64,000 nucleotides of DNA from Microbacterium paraoxydans (GCF_020524545.1 NZ_JAIVLG010000009.1:1-64000), one strand, 5' to 3'. Counted from the first letter of the stretch, positions 42,143 to 50,763 are shown. Made by a program: numbers and translations. Notes: a model not told the origin generated them from the letters alone.

Positions 42143-42967
42143 ATGGATCCGGTGGATGAGCTGTCGCGTCGCGGCGGGGTCGCGCGGGTACGCACTCTGC
42201 GCGCGGCTGGAGTGAGCGCGCACTCGCTCCGACGGTCGAAGGAGCGGCGCGAGATCGTCACCGTGCGGCAGGGCTGGGTGGCCTTGCCGGACGCCGACCC
42301 CCAGCTCGTCGGAGCCGTCGCTCGCGGTGTCGTGCTCAGCTGCGTCACCGCGGCGGAGAGACAGGGACTCTGGATTCCTGAGAAGACGCCACTCCATGTC
42401 GCCGCACGCCCGAACGCGGCGCGGATCCGCGTGCCGACTCAGGTCGTCGTGCACTGGTCGAAGCCGGTGGTCCCTCGGCCGCCAGACACGGTCGTGGATG
42501 ACCTGCTGAATGTGCTGGCCGTGATCGCGCAGTGCCAGCCGTTCGAGACCGCGCTGGTCATCTGGGAGTCGGCCATGAACAAGGGGCTCGTCGACGGCGC
42601 GCGCCTCCGTGGCCTCGATCTTCCGGCGCCGGCGCGAGCGCTCCTCGAGCGGGCGCGGCCCTTTGCGGACTCGGGGCTGGAGACCATCGTCATCCACCGG
42701 CTCCGCTGGCTGGGACTCCGCATGCTGCCGCAAGCCTGGTGCCTCGATCGGCGCGTGGATCTGCTCATCGGCGACCGGCTGGTGCTCCAGATCGATGGTG
42801 CGACGCACACCGGGGAGCAGCGGAACAGAGACATCGCGCACGACGCGCAGTTGACCCTCCGTGGTTACCGCGTGCTGCGCTTCAGCTACGAACAGGTCAT
42901 GCACCGTTGGCACGAGGTGCAGTCCGTGATCATGGAGGCTGTGGCGCAGGGCGCCCACCTCTCCTGA
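42143..42967 (+). CDS. AbiEi-like/DUF559-type nuclease-fold protein
   Basis: A 274-residue protein. The N-terminal part (1-75) resembles the wHTH of AbiEi_4-type proteins (LSRRGGVARVRTLRAAGVSAH, SLRRSKERREI). The C-terminal 100 residues match DUF559/Vsr-like PD-(D/E)XK nucleases: Glu in DSGLETIVIHRL, RRVDLLIGDRLVLQIDG with Asp, then HDAQLTLRGYRVLRFSYEQV. Such genes are common singletons in Microbacteriaceae, without a proven role. Flanked on both sides by 19-bp-unit arrays. GGAGG lies 12 nt before the ATG. Confidence 0.75.
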   Translation: MDPVDELSRRGGVARVRTLRAAGVSAHSLRRSKERREIVTVRQGWVALPDADPQLVGAVARGVVLSCVTAAERQGLWIPEKTPLHVAARPNAARIRVPTQVVVHWSKPVVPRPPDTVVDDLLNVLAVIAQCQPFETALVIWESAMNKGLVDGARLRGLDLPAPARALLERARPFADSGLETIVIHRLRWLGLRMLPQAWCLDRRVDLLIGDRLVLQIDGATHTGEQRNRDIAHDAQLTLRGYRVLRFSYEQVMHRWHEVQSVIMEAVAQGAHLS

Positions 42968-42973
42968 TCGCAC

Positions 42974-43064
42974 TCCTCGCGTTGCGAAGGAGATCTCACG
43001 GAGTGAAGGAGCGCATGTCGCATCAACTCCTTCATGGTGCGAGAACTCCTTCATGGCACGAGAA
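42974..43064. repeat. 19-bp-unit inverted/direct array, locus 3
   Basis: Two reverse units (42974-42992, 42993-43011), a 15-bp spacer (43012-43026), then two forward units, CTCCTTCATGGTGCGAGAA (43027-43045) and CTCCTTCATGGCACGAGAA (43046-43064). Same geometry as loci 1 and 2. It starts 7 bp after the DUF559 gene. Confidence 0.88.
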
Positions 43065-43279
43065 CTCCCCCACCGCATGCGCGTGTAGGGCCGCCCCCGA
43101 GCCCCAAACGTGTGACTGGAGTGACGAATGTGACGCGACACGCCAAGTAATTGCCCAAAACCCGCGAAATGACGCGGATATGTGGGTGGTCGTTGATACA
43201 TTCGAGGCGGTCACTCGACCAGGGGCACCCGCCCCGATACCCACAACGATGCGACGGGATCTCGTCGCTGGAGGATGAC
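43065..43279 (+). promoter_or_regulatory. Upstream region of the HU gene
   Basis: Together with array locus 3 this forms a 312-bp gene-free stretch. It holds three GTGAC motifs (about 43111-43135), a CCGCG-N6-CGCGG palindrome (43162-43177) and a GGAGG ribosome site (43270-43274). A promoter is expected but no hexamer pair is convincing. Confidence 0.35.
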
Positions 43280-43567
43280 ATGGCTGACAAGTCCATCACC
43301 AAGACCGAGCTCGTCGCGAGCATCGCTAGCGCCACGGGCCAGAGCCAGGCCACCGTCTCCGGTGTCCTCGACTCGCTGTTCGCCACGGTCTCCGACGCTG
43401 TTGCCAAGGGCAGCAAGGTCTCCATCCCGGGCTGGATCTCCTTCGAGCAGGTCGACACCGCTGCTCGCACGGGCCGCAACCCGCAGACCGGCGCCGAGAT
43501 CAAGATCCCGGCCGGCAAGCGCGTCAAGGTCACCGCTGGCTCCAAGCTCAAGGCTGCCGTCAAGTAA
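43280..43567 (+). CDS. HU-family DNA-binding protein
   Basis: A 95-residue histone-like protein. It has the helical dimerisation part (KTELVASIASATGQSQATVSG) and the DNA-binding arm with GRNPQTGAEIKIPAGKRVKVTAGSKLK; the Pro at the arm tip intercalates in DNA. It lacks the long Lys/Ala tail of mycobacterial HupB. Bends and compacts DNA. GGAGG ribosome site 5 nt upstream; strong terminator downstream. Confidence 0.95.
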   Translation: MADKSITKTELVASIASATGQSQATVSGVLDSLFATVSDAVAKGSKVSIPGWISFEQVDTAARTGRNPQTGAEIKIPAGKRVKVTAGSKLKAAVK

Positions 43568-43584
43568 GCAGACCGCACCTCTTC

Positions 43585-43618
43585 GAAGGCCGCTCCCGTT
43601 CCGACGGGAGCGGCCTTC
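43585..43618 (+). terminator. Hairpin terminator after the HU gene
   Basis: GAAGGCCGCTCCCGT and its exact complement around a TCCG loop, 17 bp after the stop codon. No T-run, as for the rpsN terminator. Confidence 0.85.
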
Positions 43619-43643
43619 GTGCTCTCGCCCCTCCCGGCGCGCC

Positions 43644-43649
43644 TAGGCT
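43644..43649 (+). promoter_or_regulatory. -10 element, leaderless type
   Basis: TAGGCT lies 6 nt before GTG 43656. GGAGGGG between them is too close to serve as a normal ribosome site. Confidence 0.4.
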
Positions 43650-43655
43650 GGAGGG

Positions 43656-45668
43656 GTGAGTTCCCGCAGCGAGTCGACGAGTCGGATTTCGGCGTATCGC
43701 ATCGCCGGGATGGTCATCCTCCTCGTCGCCGCGCTGGTGGGCCTGGTACTGGCGCTCCTGGTGGGCGGCGGTGCCGATGCACCGCTGCTGCAGGATCCGG
43801 GGCCGATCGTCCTCTGGGGCACTCCGCTCGCGAAGCTCGTGATGAACATGTCGGGTGCCGTCATGCTCGGCTCTCTCGTCCTCGCGCTGTTCGGCCTGCG
43901 CGCCGGGGAGCGCTCCTTCGATGCGGCGCTCAACATCGCCTCCGTCGGCGCCGCGGTGTTCACGGTCTCCGCGGGTCTCGCCGGATTCCTCGCGTTCATG
44001 GCCGCCTTCAACCCGAAGCTCAGCATCGAGCGGGAGTTCGGCACGCAGCTCGGTCGTTTCCTCTTGGAACTGCCGTTGGGCCAGTCCTGGCTCATCACGA
44101 CGATCTTCGGAGCGATCATCACGGTGCTCGCCTTCGCCTGGCGGTCGTGGACGCCCACGCTCATCACGGCGCTCCTCGCTGCGGCCTCGTTCATCCCGCT
44201 CGCGACCCAGGGACACGCGGGCGACCTCGCGGGCCACAACATGGCCGTCAACTCGATCCTGCTGCACACGGTCGGCGCCGCGGTCTGGCTCGGCGGTCTC
44301 CTGCTGCTGGTGCTGCTGCGCGGACGCGGCGACGTCGACACGGCGCGACTCGTCGGACGCTATTCCTCGCTCGCGATCGCGGCGTTCGTGGTGGTGGCCT
44401 TCTCCGGGTTCACCCGGTCGATCGTGTCCGTCGGGAGCTGGGAGGCGCTGTGGGCGACGCAGTACGGCTGGATCGTGCTCGCGAAGGCCGCGCTGTTGGG
44501 CGGCATGGGACTGCTCGGCGCCTGGTACCGCGCTCGCCTCATCCCGAAGCTCACCGGGCAGCGGGCAGCCGGGTGGTTCTGGCTTCTCGTCCTGTGCGAA
44601 GTCGCGCTGATGGGGCTCGCCTCGGGTGCCGCTGCAGCGCTCGCCCGCACGCCCCCGCCGACGGGGGAGACCGCGGCCTTCCTGCAGACGCCCGCCCAGA
44701 TCCTCACCGGCTCGACGCTTCCCCCCGAACTGACGCTCGAACGCTGGTTCACGGCGTGGGACTTCGACGTGCTGTGGGTCGTCGCAGCGGCGTTCGGTCT
44801 CTTCTTCTACCTCGCCGGCGTGCGACGTCTGCGTCTGCGCGGAGACCGCTGGCCGATTCACCGCACGGTGTTCTGGGTGCTCGGTCTGCTCATGCTCTTC
44901 TGGGTGACCTCCGGCCCGCTCAACGCCTACCAGGAGTACCTGTTCAGCATCCACATGATGGGCCACATGATGCTGTCCATGGCCATCCCGCTTCTGCTGG
45001 TCTCGGGCGCACCGATCACGCTCGCCCTGCGTGCGATCCACAAGCGCGACGACGGCACGCGCGGTGGCCGTGAGTGGATCATGTGGGCTGTGCACTCGCC
45101 CTTCGCGCGAGTCGTCACCCATCCGTTCGTCGCCGCGGCCGTCTTCATCCTGTCGCTGTGGGCGTTCTACTTCACCGACCTCGTGCGGTGGGCGATGGTC
45201 GAGCACATCGGGCATGAGTGGATGGTCATCCACTTCCTGATCTCGGGCTACCTGTTCGTGATGAGCCTGATCGGTGCCGATCCGGTGCCGTACCGACTTC
45301 CCTACCCGGGACGCCTGATCACCCTGATCGCCGTCATGGCGATGCATGCCTTCTTCGGCATCGCGATCATGATGCAGGAGGGGCTGATGGTCGCGGAGTG
45401 GTTCGGGTCGATGGGCCGTGACTGGGGTGCCAGCCCGTTGCAGGATCAGTACGTCGGCGGCGGCATCGCCTGGTCCATCGGCGAGATCCCGACCCTGATC
45501 CTGGCCATCACGGTCGCGATCCAGTGGAGCCGGAGCGACACGAAGCTGCAGCGCCGGCGCGACCGCCATGCCGATCGCACCGGAGACGCGGAACTCGAGG
45601 AGTACAACGCCAGGTTGGCCGAGCTCGCCGCCCAGGACCAGCGGCGCGAGGAGCGCGAGAGGCGCTGA
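43656..45668 (+). CDS. CopD-CtaG fusion membrane protein (copper handling/cytochrome oxidase assembly)
   Basis: A 670-residue protein with about sixteen helices. The N-terminal half (to about 350) is CopD-like, with conserved His in ATQGHAGDLAGHNMAVNSILLH. The C-terminal half is caa3_CtaG-like, with HMMGHMMLSMAIPLLLVSGAP and VEHIGHEWMVIHFLISGY. The many His and Met residues in helices fit copper relay to cytochrome oxidase. Fusion of the two modules is usual in actinobacteria. Confidence 0.9.
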   Translation: MSSRSESTSRISAYRIAGMVILLVAALVGLVLALLVGGGADAPLLQDPGPIVLWGTPLAKLVMNMSGAVMLGSLVLALFGLRAGERSFDAALNIASVGAAVFTVSAGLAGFLAFMAAFNPKLSIEREFGTQLGRFLLELPLGQSWLITTIFGAIITVLAFAWRSWTPTLITALLAAASFIPLATQGHAGDLAGHNMAVNSILLHTVGAAVWLGGLLLLVLLRGRGDVDTARLVGRYSSLAIAAFVVVAFSGFTRSIVSVGSWEALWATQYGWIVLAKAALLGGMGLLGAWYRARLIPKLTGQRAAGWFWLLVLCEVALMGLASGAAAALARTPPPTGETAAFLQTPAQILTGSTLPPELTLERWFTAWDFDVLWVVAAAFGLFFYLAGVRRLRLRGDRWPIHRTVFWVLGLLMLFWVTSGPLNAYQEYLFSIHMMGHMMLSMAIPLLLVSGAPITLALRAIHKRDDGTRGGREWIMWAVHSPFARVVTHPFVAAAVFILSLWAFYFTDLVRWAMVEHIGHEWMVIHFLISGYLFVMSLIGADPVPYRLPYPGRLITLIAVMAMHAFFGIAIMMQEGLMVAEWFGSMGRDWGASPLQDQYVGGGIAWSIGEIPTLILAITVAIQWSRSDTKLQRRRDRHADRTGDAELEEYNARLAELAAQDQRREERERR

Positions 45669-45686
45669 GGCCCGCGGACGGCACCG

Positions 45687-46757
45687 TCAGTCGACGGGGG
45701 GTTCGCCCGGGGAGCCGATCTTGATCGACGCGGAACCGTCGGGCAGGATCGCGATGGTGCCGTTGAGCTGGAACGGCACGTCTTCCGAGACGGGGTCGAT
45801 CGAGCCGTCGAAGAGTGACTGGATCTCGACGTCGACGTGCGCGACGGCATCGGTCGTGGGAATCTGCCACTGTCCGCCGTCGGGGGTGACCGAGACCTCG
45901 GGCTGTGTCGCGATGGACCACTTCGGCGGCGAGGAGATGCGATTCGTGACCCGCAGGCCGAACGGGCAGGCGGTCGGCTGCAGCACGTCCTGTGTGGTGC
46001 ACGCGGTGAGGAACTCCTCGACCCGCTGCTGCACGACGTCGACGAACTCGTCGGTCGGTGTCGTCTGCACGTCGAGAGGTGTGACGGCGAGCGGGGTGTC
46101 CGCGAGCACGCCGTGCCCGGAGGCCGTCGCGATCGGGGTGTCCACCGTCACGGCGTACAGTCCCGGGGTGAACACGAGCAAAGGCAGTGGCTCGAGCGTG
46201 TCGGCCTCGGCACCCGCGGCAGAGACCTGCCGTCGGTCGACCGCGAAGCCGTTCACGGCGAACTGGTCCACGCCGCGGACGGTGAGCTCGACGACGGCCA
46301 GCGGGCTCTCCGCGAAGCGCCAGTTCGGCGTGACCCCCGCCCAGCCGTCCTGCTCGACCAGGAAGGTGCTGGTGCCGGGGTGACCGCTCGCCTCGTAGCT
46401 GACGGTGACGGAGGTGCCGCCTTTCACCTGCTCCTCGGAGTCCACCTCCACCTCGGTCAGCGGCGCGAGCGCGGCGTGACGCAGCATGGCCTCGGACGCC
46501 GCGGGATCGATGCCGGACTGCTCGAGGATGTCGCGGTCGATCGCGACGCCGGGCACCCGGAGGGCATCCGCCGCGCGGCCGGAGGAGAGCAGGTCGAGGT
46601 AGCGTGTGACGAAGGCGGAGGGGCCGTAGAACTGCTGGTACAGCGTGGCGCCGCCGGCGCCGATCGCCGCGATGAGCATCAGCCCGACCACCGCGAGCAT
46701 CGCAAGATCGACGCCCAGGCGCGACCGCCGGGGCGCGCTCGACCTGGCCCGCTCCAT
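45687..46757 (-). CDS. Single-pass membrane protein of unknown function
   Basis: A 356-residue protein with a basic N-terminus, one transmembrane helix at about 18-40 (AMLAVVGLMLIAAIGAGGA) and a large extracytoplasmic part of beta-strand character. Features include FVTRYLDLLSSGRAADAL (a DUF4878-like start) and two Cys (TACTTQDVLQPTACPFG) that could form a disulfide. No catalytic motif seen. Likely an envelope protein. Divergent from the helicase gene. Confidence 0.7.
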   Translation of the reverse strand: MERARSSAPRRSRLGVDLAMLAVVGLMLIAAIGAGGATLYQQFYGPSAFVTRYLDLLSSGRAADALRVPGVAIDRDILEQSGIDPAASEAMLRHAALAPLTEVEVDSEEQVKGGTSVTVSYEASGHPGTSTFLVEQDGWAGVTPNWRFAESPLAVVELTVRGVDQFAVNGFAVDRRQVSAAGAEADTLEPLPLLVFTPGLYAVTVDTPIATASGHGVLADTPLAVTPLDVQTTPTDEFVDVVQQRVEEFLTACTTQDVLQPTACPFGLRVTNRISSPPKWSIATQPEVSVTPDGGQWQIPTTDAVAHVDVEIQSLFDGSIDPVSEDVPFQLNGTIAILPDGSASIKIGSPGEPPVD

Positions 46758-46862
46758 GGCGCCAGTCTAGGAGTGCGTCCTGGGGGGACGCCGAGCGTCG
46801 GCGGCCCGGCGCGGATGCCGGGACGTAGCATGGAGGGCGCCCGTCTCCCGCCCGCTGCCCCT

Positions 46863-48257
46863 GTGAGTGCCGTGTCCCTTCCCGCCCTGTCCGAGGAGCA
46901 GCAAGAGCTGTTCCGGCTCATCGAGGACACGGGCGAGCACGTCTTCATCACCGGTCGCGCCGGCACCGGCAAGTCGACGTTGCTGCAGCACTTCGCCTGG
47001 AACACGAAGAAGCAGATCGCCATCTGCGCCCCGACGGGCGTCGCGGCCCTCAACGTCGAGGGTCAGACCATCCACTCGCTCTTCCGTCTGCCGATCGGTT
47101 TGATCGGTGACGCCGACATCGACCAGAACGACGCGACCCGGCGCATCCTGAACGCCATCGAGACGTTGGTGATCGACGAGATCTCGATGGTCAACGCCGA
47201 CCTGATGGACGCAATCGACCGTTCGTTGCGTCAGGCCAGGGGGCGCCGGGGCGAGCCCTTCGGCGGTGTACAGGTCGTCATGTTCGGCGACCCCTATCAG
47301 CTCGCCCCCGTCCCACCCCGCGGCGACGAGGCGCGCTACGTCCAGGACCACTACCGCTCGTTCTGGTTCTTCGATGCCAAGGTCTGGTCGGGTGGATCGG
47401 GGATCTCGGACCAGCAGGGGCTGTTCGAGGTCGACACCCGTGCCGAACTGCACGTGCGGGAGCTGGTGCAGATCCACCGGCAGTCCGACGACGGCTTCAA
47501 GTCGATGCTCAACGCGGTGCGCTACGGCCGCGTGACGGCGGAGATCGCGGGAGTGCTGAACACGCAGGGACGGCGCACGCCGCCCGAACCGGAGCCGGGC
47601 GAGGTGCCCATGATCACCCTGGCGACGCGCAACGACATCGTGAACAGGATCAACAGCCAGCACCTGAACGCGCTGCCCGGCAAGGAGCAGACCGCGCGGG
47701 CCGAGGTGAGCGGCGACTTCGGGCGCGGTGAAGCCGCTCTCCCCGCCGAGAGCGAACTGAAGCTGAAGGTCGGCGCGCAGGTGATGTTCCTTCGCAACGA
47801 CACGGCCATGTCGGGTGAGCCGCCACGGTGGGTGAACGGCACCATCGGCACGGTGACGCGCATCCTCGGCAGCGCCGTGCGGGTCGACATCGACGGCGAG
47901 GAGGTCGACGTCGAGCCCGCCGTGTGGGAACGGTTCCGCTACGCGTACGACCAGAACACGAAGAAGCTGACCCGCGACGTGGTCGCCGAATTCACCCAGT
48001 TCCCGCTGCGCCTCGCCTGGGCGGTCACGATCCACAAGTCGCAGGGCAAGACCTACGAGCGCGCGATCATCGACCTCGGATCCGGGGCGTTCGCACCGGG
48101 TCAGACCTACGTGGCGCTGAGTCGACTGACATCGCTGGACGGCTTGTACCTGTCGCGCGATCTGCGTCCCCGAGACATCCGGGTGGATGAAGACGTGCGC
48201 CGGTTCATGCGTGACGCCTGGTTGGCGGCGTCGACGCCCGAGCTGCCGAAGACCTGA
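46863..48257 (+). CDS. PIF1/RecD-like ATP-dependent DNA helicase
   Basis: A 464-residue superfamily 1B helicase with Walker A FITGRAGTGKSTLLQ, motif Ia CAPTGVAALNVEGQTIHS, Walker B VIDEISMVNADLMD, motif III MFGDPYQLAPVP, and C-terminal motifs AWAVTIHKSQGKTYERAIID and TYVALSRLTSLDGLYL. Unwinds 5' to 3'. GTG 46863 is chosen because a TAGCAT -10 element overlaps the upstream ATG 46830, placing the transcript start after it; ATG 46830 would add 11 residues. Confidence 0.9.
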   Translation: MSAVSLPALSEEQQELFRLIEDTGEHVFITGRAGTGKSTLLQHFAWNTKKQIAICAPTGVAALNVEGQTIHSLFRLPIGLIGDADIDQNDATRRILNAIETLVIDEISMVNADLMDAIDRSLRQARGRRGEPFGGVQVVMFGDPYQLAPVPPRGDEARYVQDHYRSFWFFDAKVWSGGSGISDQQGLFEVDTRAELHVRELVQIHRQSDDGFKSMLNAVRYGRVTAEIAGVLNTQGRRTPPEPEPGEVPMITLATRNDIVNRINSQHLNALPGKEQTARAEVSGDFGRGEAALPAESELKLKVGAQVMFLRNDTAMSGEPPRWVNGTIGTVTRILGSAVRVDIDGEEVDVEPAVWERFRYAYDQNTKKLTRDVVAEFTQFPLRLAWAVTIHKSQGKTYERAIIDLGSGAFAPGQTYVALSRLTSLDGLYLSRDLRPRDIRVDEDVRRFMRDAWLAASTPELPKT

Positions 48258-48268
48258 CGCCGGCGCGG

Positions 48269-48916
48269 TCAGGCGGCCGCGCGGGCCCGGTCGAGATCCT
48301 CGAAGAGCTCGGTGTTGAAGCGGTAGGCGAGGAGCACCTCGTCGATCACCCGCTCCCGTTCGGCGTCGTCCCACGGGGCGGCGTCGAGCTGCTCGCGGTA
48401 GACGTCCTTGAACGCGGCGGGGTCGGCGATGTCGTCGAACAGGTAGAACCCGATGCCGTTCGTCTCGAAGCCGAAACGACGCGCCATCACCCGGCCGATG
48501 AAGATGCCCCCGGAGAGGTCGCCGAGGTAGCGGGTGTAGTGGTGGGCGATGAAGCCGCCCGCCCACGTGGCACCGACCTGGCGGATGCGCTCGACGTAGC
48601 GCACGGTGGTCGGCAGCGGCACGATCTGCTCGCGCCAGTCGCCACCGAGCAGGAACTCCAGGTCTGCCTCGAGGGCGGGCAGACGCGTGAGCTTGTCGCT
48701 GAGGAAGACCGCTGCCACCGGATCCTGCCGCATGCGCTCGCCCGCACCTTCGAGCGCTTCGTAGATGAAGTAGTGCTGAGCGACGAGCGAGATGTAGTCC
48801 TCGCGGGAGCCCTCGCCCTTCAGGAGATCGGACATGAAGCCGGCGGTCTCGCTGCGGGAGTGCGATCCCGACGAGCGCTCGCGCAGGGCGGCGGAGAAGG
48901 AGAGGATCTCGGGCAT
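48269..48916 (-). CDS. Heme oxygenase (biliverdin-producing)
   Basis: A 215-residue HmuO-type enzyme with the proximal-His region SSGSHSRSE near the N-terminus and the distal-helix Gly motif YLGDLSGGIFIGRVM. It opens heme to biliverdin, CO and iron for iron acquisition. A DtxR/IdeR-like box lies just upstream. The DUF2470 gene lies 82 bp upstream on the same strand. Confidence 0.93.
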   Translation of the reverse strand: MPEILSFSAALRERSSGSHSRSETAGFMSDLLKGEGSREDYISLVAQHYFIYEALEGAGERMRQDPVAAVFLSDKLTRLPALEADLEFLLGGDWREQIVPLPTTVRYVERIRQVGATWAGGFIAHHYTRYLGDLSGGIFIGRVMARRFGFETNGIGFYLFDDIADPAAFKDVYREQLDAAPWDDAERERVIDEVLLAYRFNTELFEDLDRARAAA

Positions 48917-48923
48917 GTGCCTA

Positions 48924-48943
48924 GTGTAAGGGTTGCCTTACCT
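48924..48943. promoter_or_regulatory. DtxR/IdeR-like iron box
   Basis: AGGTAAGGCAACCCTTACAC on the coding (minus) strand resembles the DtxR/IdeR consensus (TTAGGTTAGGCTAACCTAA) in its AGGTAAGGC...CCTTAC symmetry, and starts 7 bp before the heme oxygenase ATG. It implies repression under iron sufficiency. Confidence 0.65.
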
Positions 48944-48998
48944 CGGAAGGAAGCCCCCTCCGCGCGAGGTCGAGCTGGGCGATGTCGTCGCGACCGGA

Positions 48999-49319
48999 TC
49001 AGGCGTGCGGGCGGGGCTCGACCCCGAGGCGCGCGCAGGCCTGGTCGTAGAGCGCGACGACCTCGCGACGGACCGCGGGGCGATCCGCGATGGAGCCGCC
49101 GGGCCACGCGACGCGCAGTTCGGAGGGCTCGCCGTCGATGGTGATCTCCCAGACGCCTCCATCGCCGTCGAATCCGGTCATCACGGAGGCGGTGATCTCG
49201 TCGGAGCGCTCCGAGAACGCGCGGGCGATCAAGAGGTTGTCGTCGGTGTGGTCGCCGTTCATATGGCGCAGGACGGCGGCGACGACGTCGGCATCGAAGT
49301 AATGGGGCACGGTTCTCAC
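48999..49319 (-). CDS. DUF2470 domain protein
   Basis: A 106-residue single-domain protein with the DUF2470 opening VAAVLRHMNGDHTDDNLLIAR. This domain is found at the C-terminus of HugZ-like heme-degradation or heme-binding proteins and often stands alone beside heme oxygenase. It may bind heme or assist iron release. ATG 49319 has no obvious ribosome site. Confidence 0.85.
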   Translation of the reverse strand: MRTVPHYFDADVVAAVLRHMNGDHTDDNLLIARAFSERSDEITASVMTGFDGDGGVWEITIDGEPSELRVAWPGGSIADRPAVRREVVALYDQACARLGVEPRPHA

Positions 49320-49373
49320 CCTACGCGCGCCGAAAGGTGCCCGGCCCGATGCCGTCTTTCAGGAAGGTCGCTC

Positions 49374-49379
49374 TAGACT
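49374..49379 (+). promoter_or_regulatory. -10 element TAGACT
   Basis: TAGACT lies 28 nt before ATG 49408, with GGGGG (49396-49400) as the possible ribosome site. Confidence 0.4.
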
Positions 49380-49407
49380 CGGGGGATACATCCTCGGGGG
49401 TTCCTAC

Positions 49408-50697
49408 ATGCAGCTTCTCTCGTCGCGCCGTTGGCGTGCCGCTGCGGCCAGTGCGGCCGCGCTCGCTCTCGTCCTCACCGGATGCTCCTCCGAGGAGTCC
49501 TTCAGCTACACGCCGCCGGCTCAGGTCGACGGGGCCCTGCCCGATGAAACGGTCGCGTCGATGCAGGCCGCTGTCGACAACGCGCTCCTCGCGTCCGGGG
49601 CCACCGCAGCGATCGTGGGCGTCTGGGTGCCCTGGAGCGGCAGCTGGGTCACCGCCGCGGGCACGCAGGACCGGGACGGGGGAGGGAAGGTCTCCACCGA
49701 CATGTCCTTCCGCATCGCCGATGTGACACGTCTGATGACGTGCGACGTGCTCTACGCCCTCGCCGATGAGGGAACGGTCGAGCTCGACGCGAACGTCGCG
49801 GACTACGTCTCCGGTGTCGCGGACATGCGGGAGCAGGGGGTCACGCTCCTCGATCTGTGCAACGGCACCAGCGGCGCCGGCTCGTCCAAGTCGACCACGA
49901 AGACCGCGCTGATCAATACACCCGAGCGCATCTGGGCGCCGCTGGAGCTCGCGGGGTACGGACTGGCGCGCCCGCGTGTCGACCCTGGCACGGCCTTCCG
50001 CGACTCGGATGCGGGGTACCTCCTGCTCGGCCTCGCCCTCGAGCGCGCCACCGGGATGACCGCGTCCGAACTCATCGCGGAGTACGTGGCCGACCCGCTC
50101 GACCTCGCGGCCACGTCGCTCCCCGACCCTGCTCCGGCCGCTCCGGGGGCCGACCCGATGAAGGGGCACGTCCTCCCTGCGGTCGAGGGCGGATTCACCT
50201 GCGCGGCCCCCACCGACATCTCCACCCTCTCCTCGAGCTCGGGCTTCACCGATTCCGGCGCCGTATCGACCATCGAGGATCTCGGGCGCTACATCCAGGC
50301 GGAGGCGCGCCAGGCACTGCGAGGCGACGACCCGGAGCCGGACCGCTTCGGGTCACCGCTGCCGGTCAGCGAAAAGGGCCCTTCGTGGTACCAGGCAACC
50401 GGCGGTGCGTATCTCGTCGGCTCGATGGTCGGTCAGCACGGCTGGGTCCCCGGCTACGCCACCTCGGCGTACTCGGACCCGGCGACCGGGTTCACGGTCG
50501 CGGTCGTGCTGAACGACTCGACGGCGGGGTCGAAGTTCGCGCAGCAGCTCTCGTGGGAGCTCGCGGCCATCGCCTCGAAGGCGCAGGCGGCGTCCGGACA
50601 GACCGCGCCGGAGTTCGGGCTCCCCTTCACCGCGGAGCAGTATCACCAGTCGATCACCGATGGGGCGATCACGTGCGTCGAGCCGCCCGCGGAGTGA
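49408..50697 (+). CDS. Beta-lactamase-fold lipoprotein with degenerate active site
   Basis: A 429-residue lipoprotein (lipobox LTGC, Cys26) with the class C/serine-hydrolase fold: FRIADVTRLMT, then GYLLLGLALERATGMTASEL and a late GWVPGYATSAYSD. All three catalytic motifs have changed: SxxK is DVTR (Asp105/Arg108), YxN is DSD (199-201) and H-T-G is QHG (343-345). The frame is intact and well conserved otherwise, so it is probably a binding or regulatory protein rather than a peptidase. Confidence 0.85.
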   Translation: MQLLSSRRWRAAAASAAALALVLTGCSSEESFSYTPPAQVDGALPDETVASMQAAVDNALLASGATAAIVGVWVPWSGSWVTAAGTQDRDGGGKVSTDMSFRIADVTRLMTCDVLYALADEGTVELDANVADYVSGVADMREQGVTLLDLCNGTSGAGSSKSTTKTALINTPERIWAPLELAGYGLARPRVDPGTAFRDSDAGYLLLGLALERATGMTASELIAEYVADPLDLAATSLPDPAPAAPGADPMKGHVLPAVEGGFTCAAPTDISTLSSSSGFTDSGAVSTIEDLGRYIQAEARQALRGDDPEPDRFGSPLPVSEKGPSWYQATGGAYLVGSMVGQHGWVPGYATSAYSDPATGFTVAVVLNDSTAGSKFAQQLSWELAAIASKAQAASGQTAPEFGLPFTAEQYHQSITDGAITCVEPPAE

Positions 50698-50763
50698 CCG
50701 GCGTCTGATCCCTGCGAGGGGGCGACGATCGTCGGGCTCCGCCGGGCATGGGATGATCGCATC

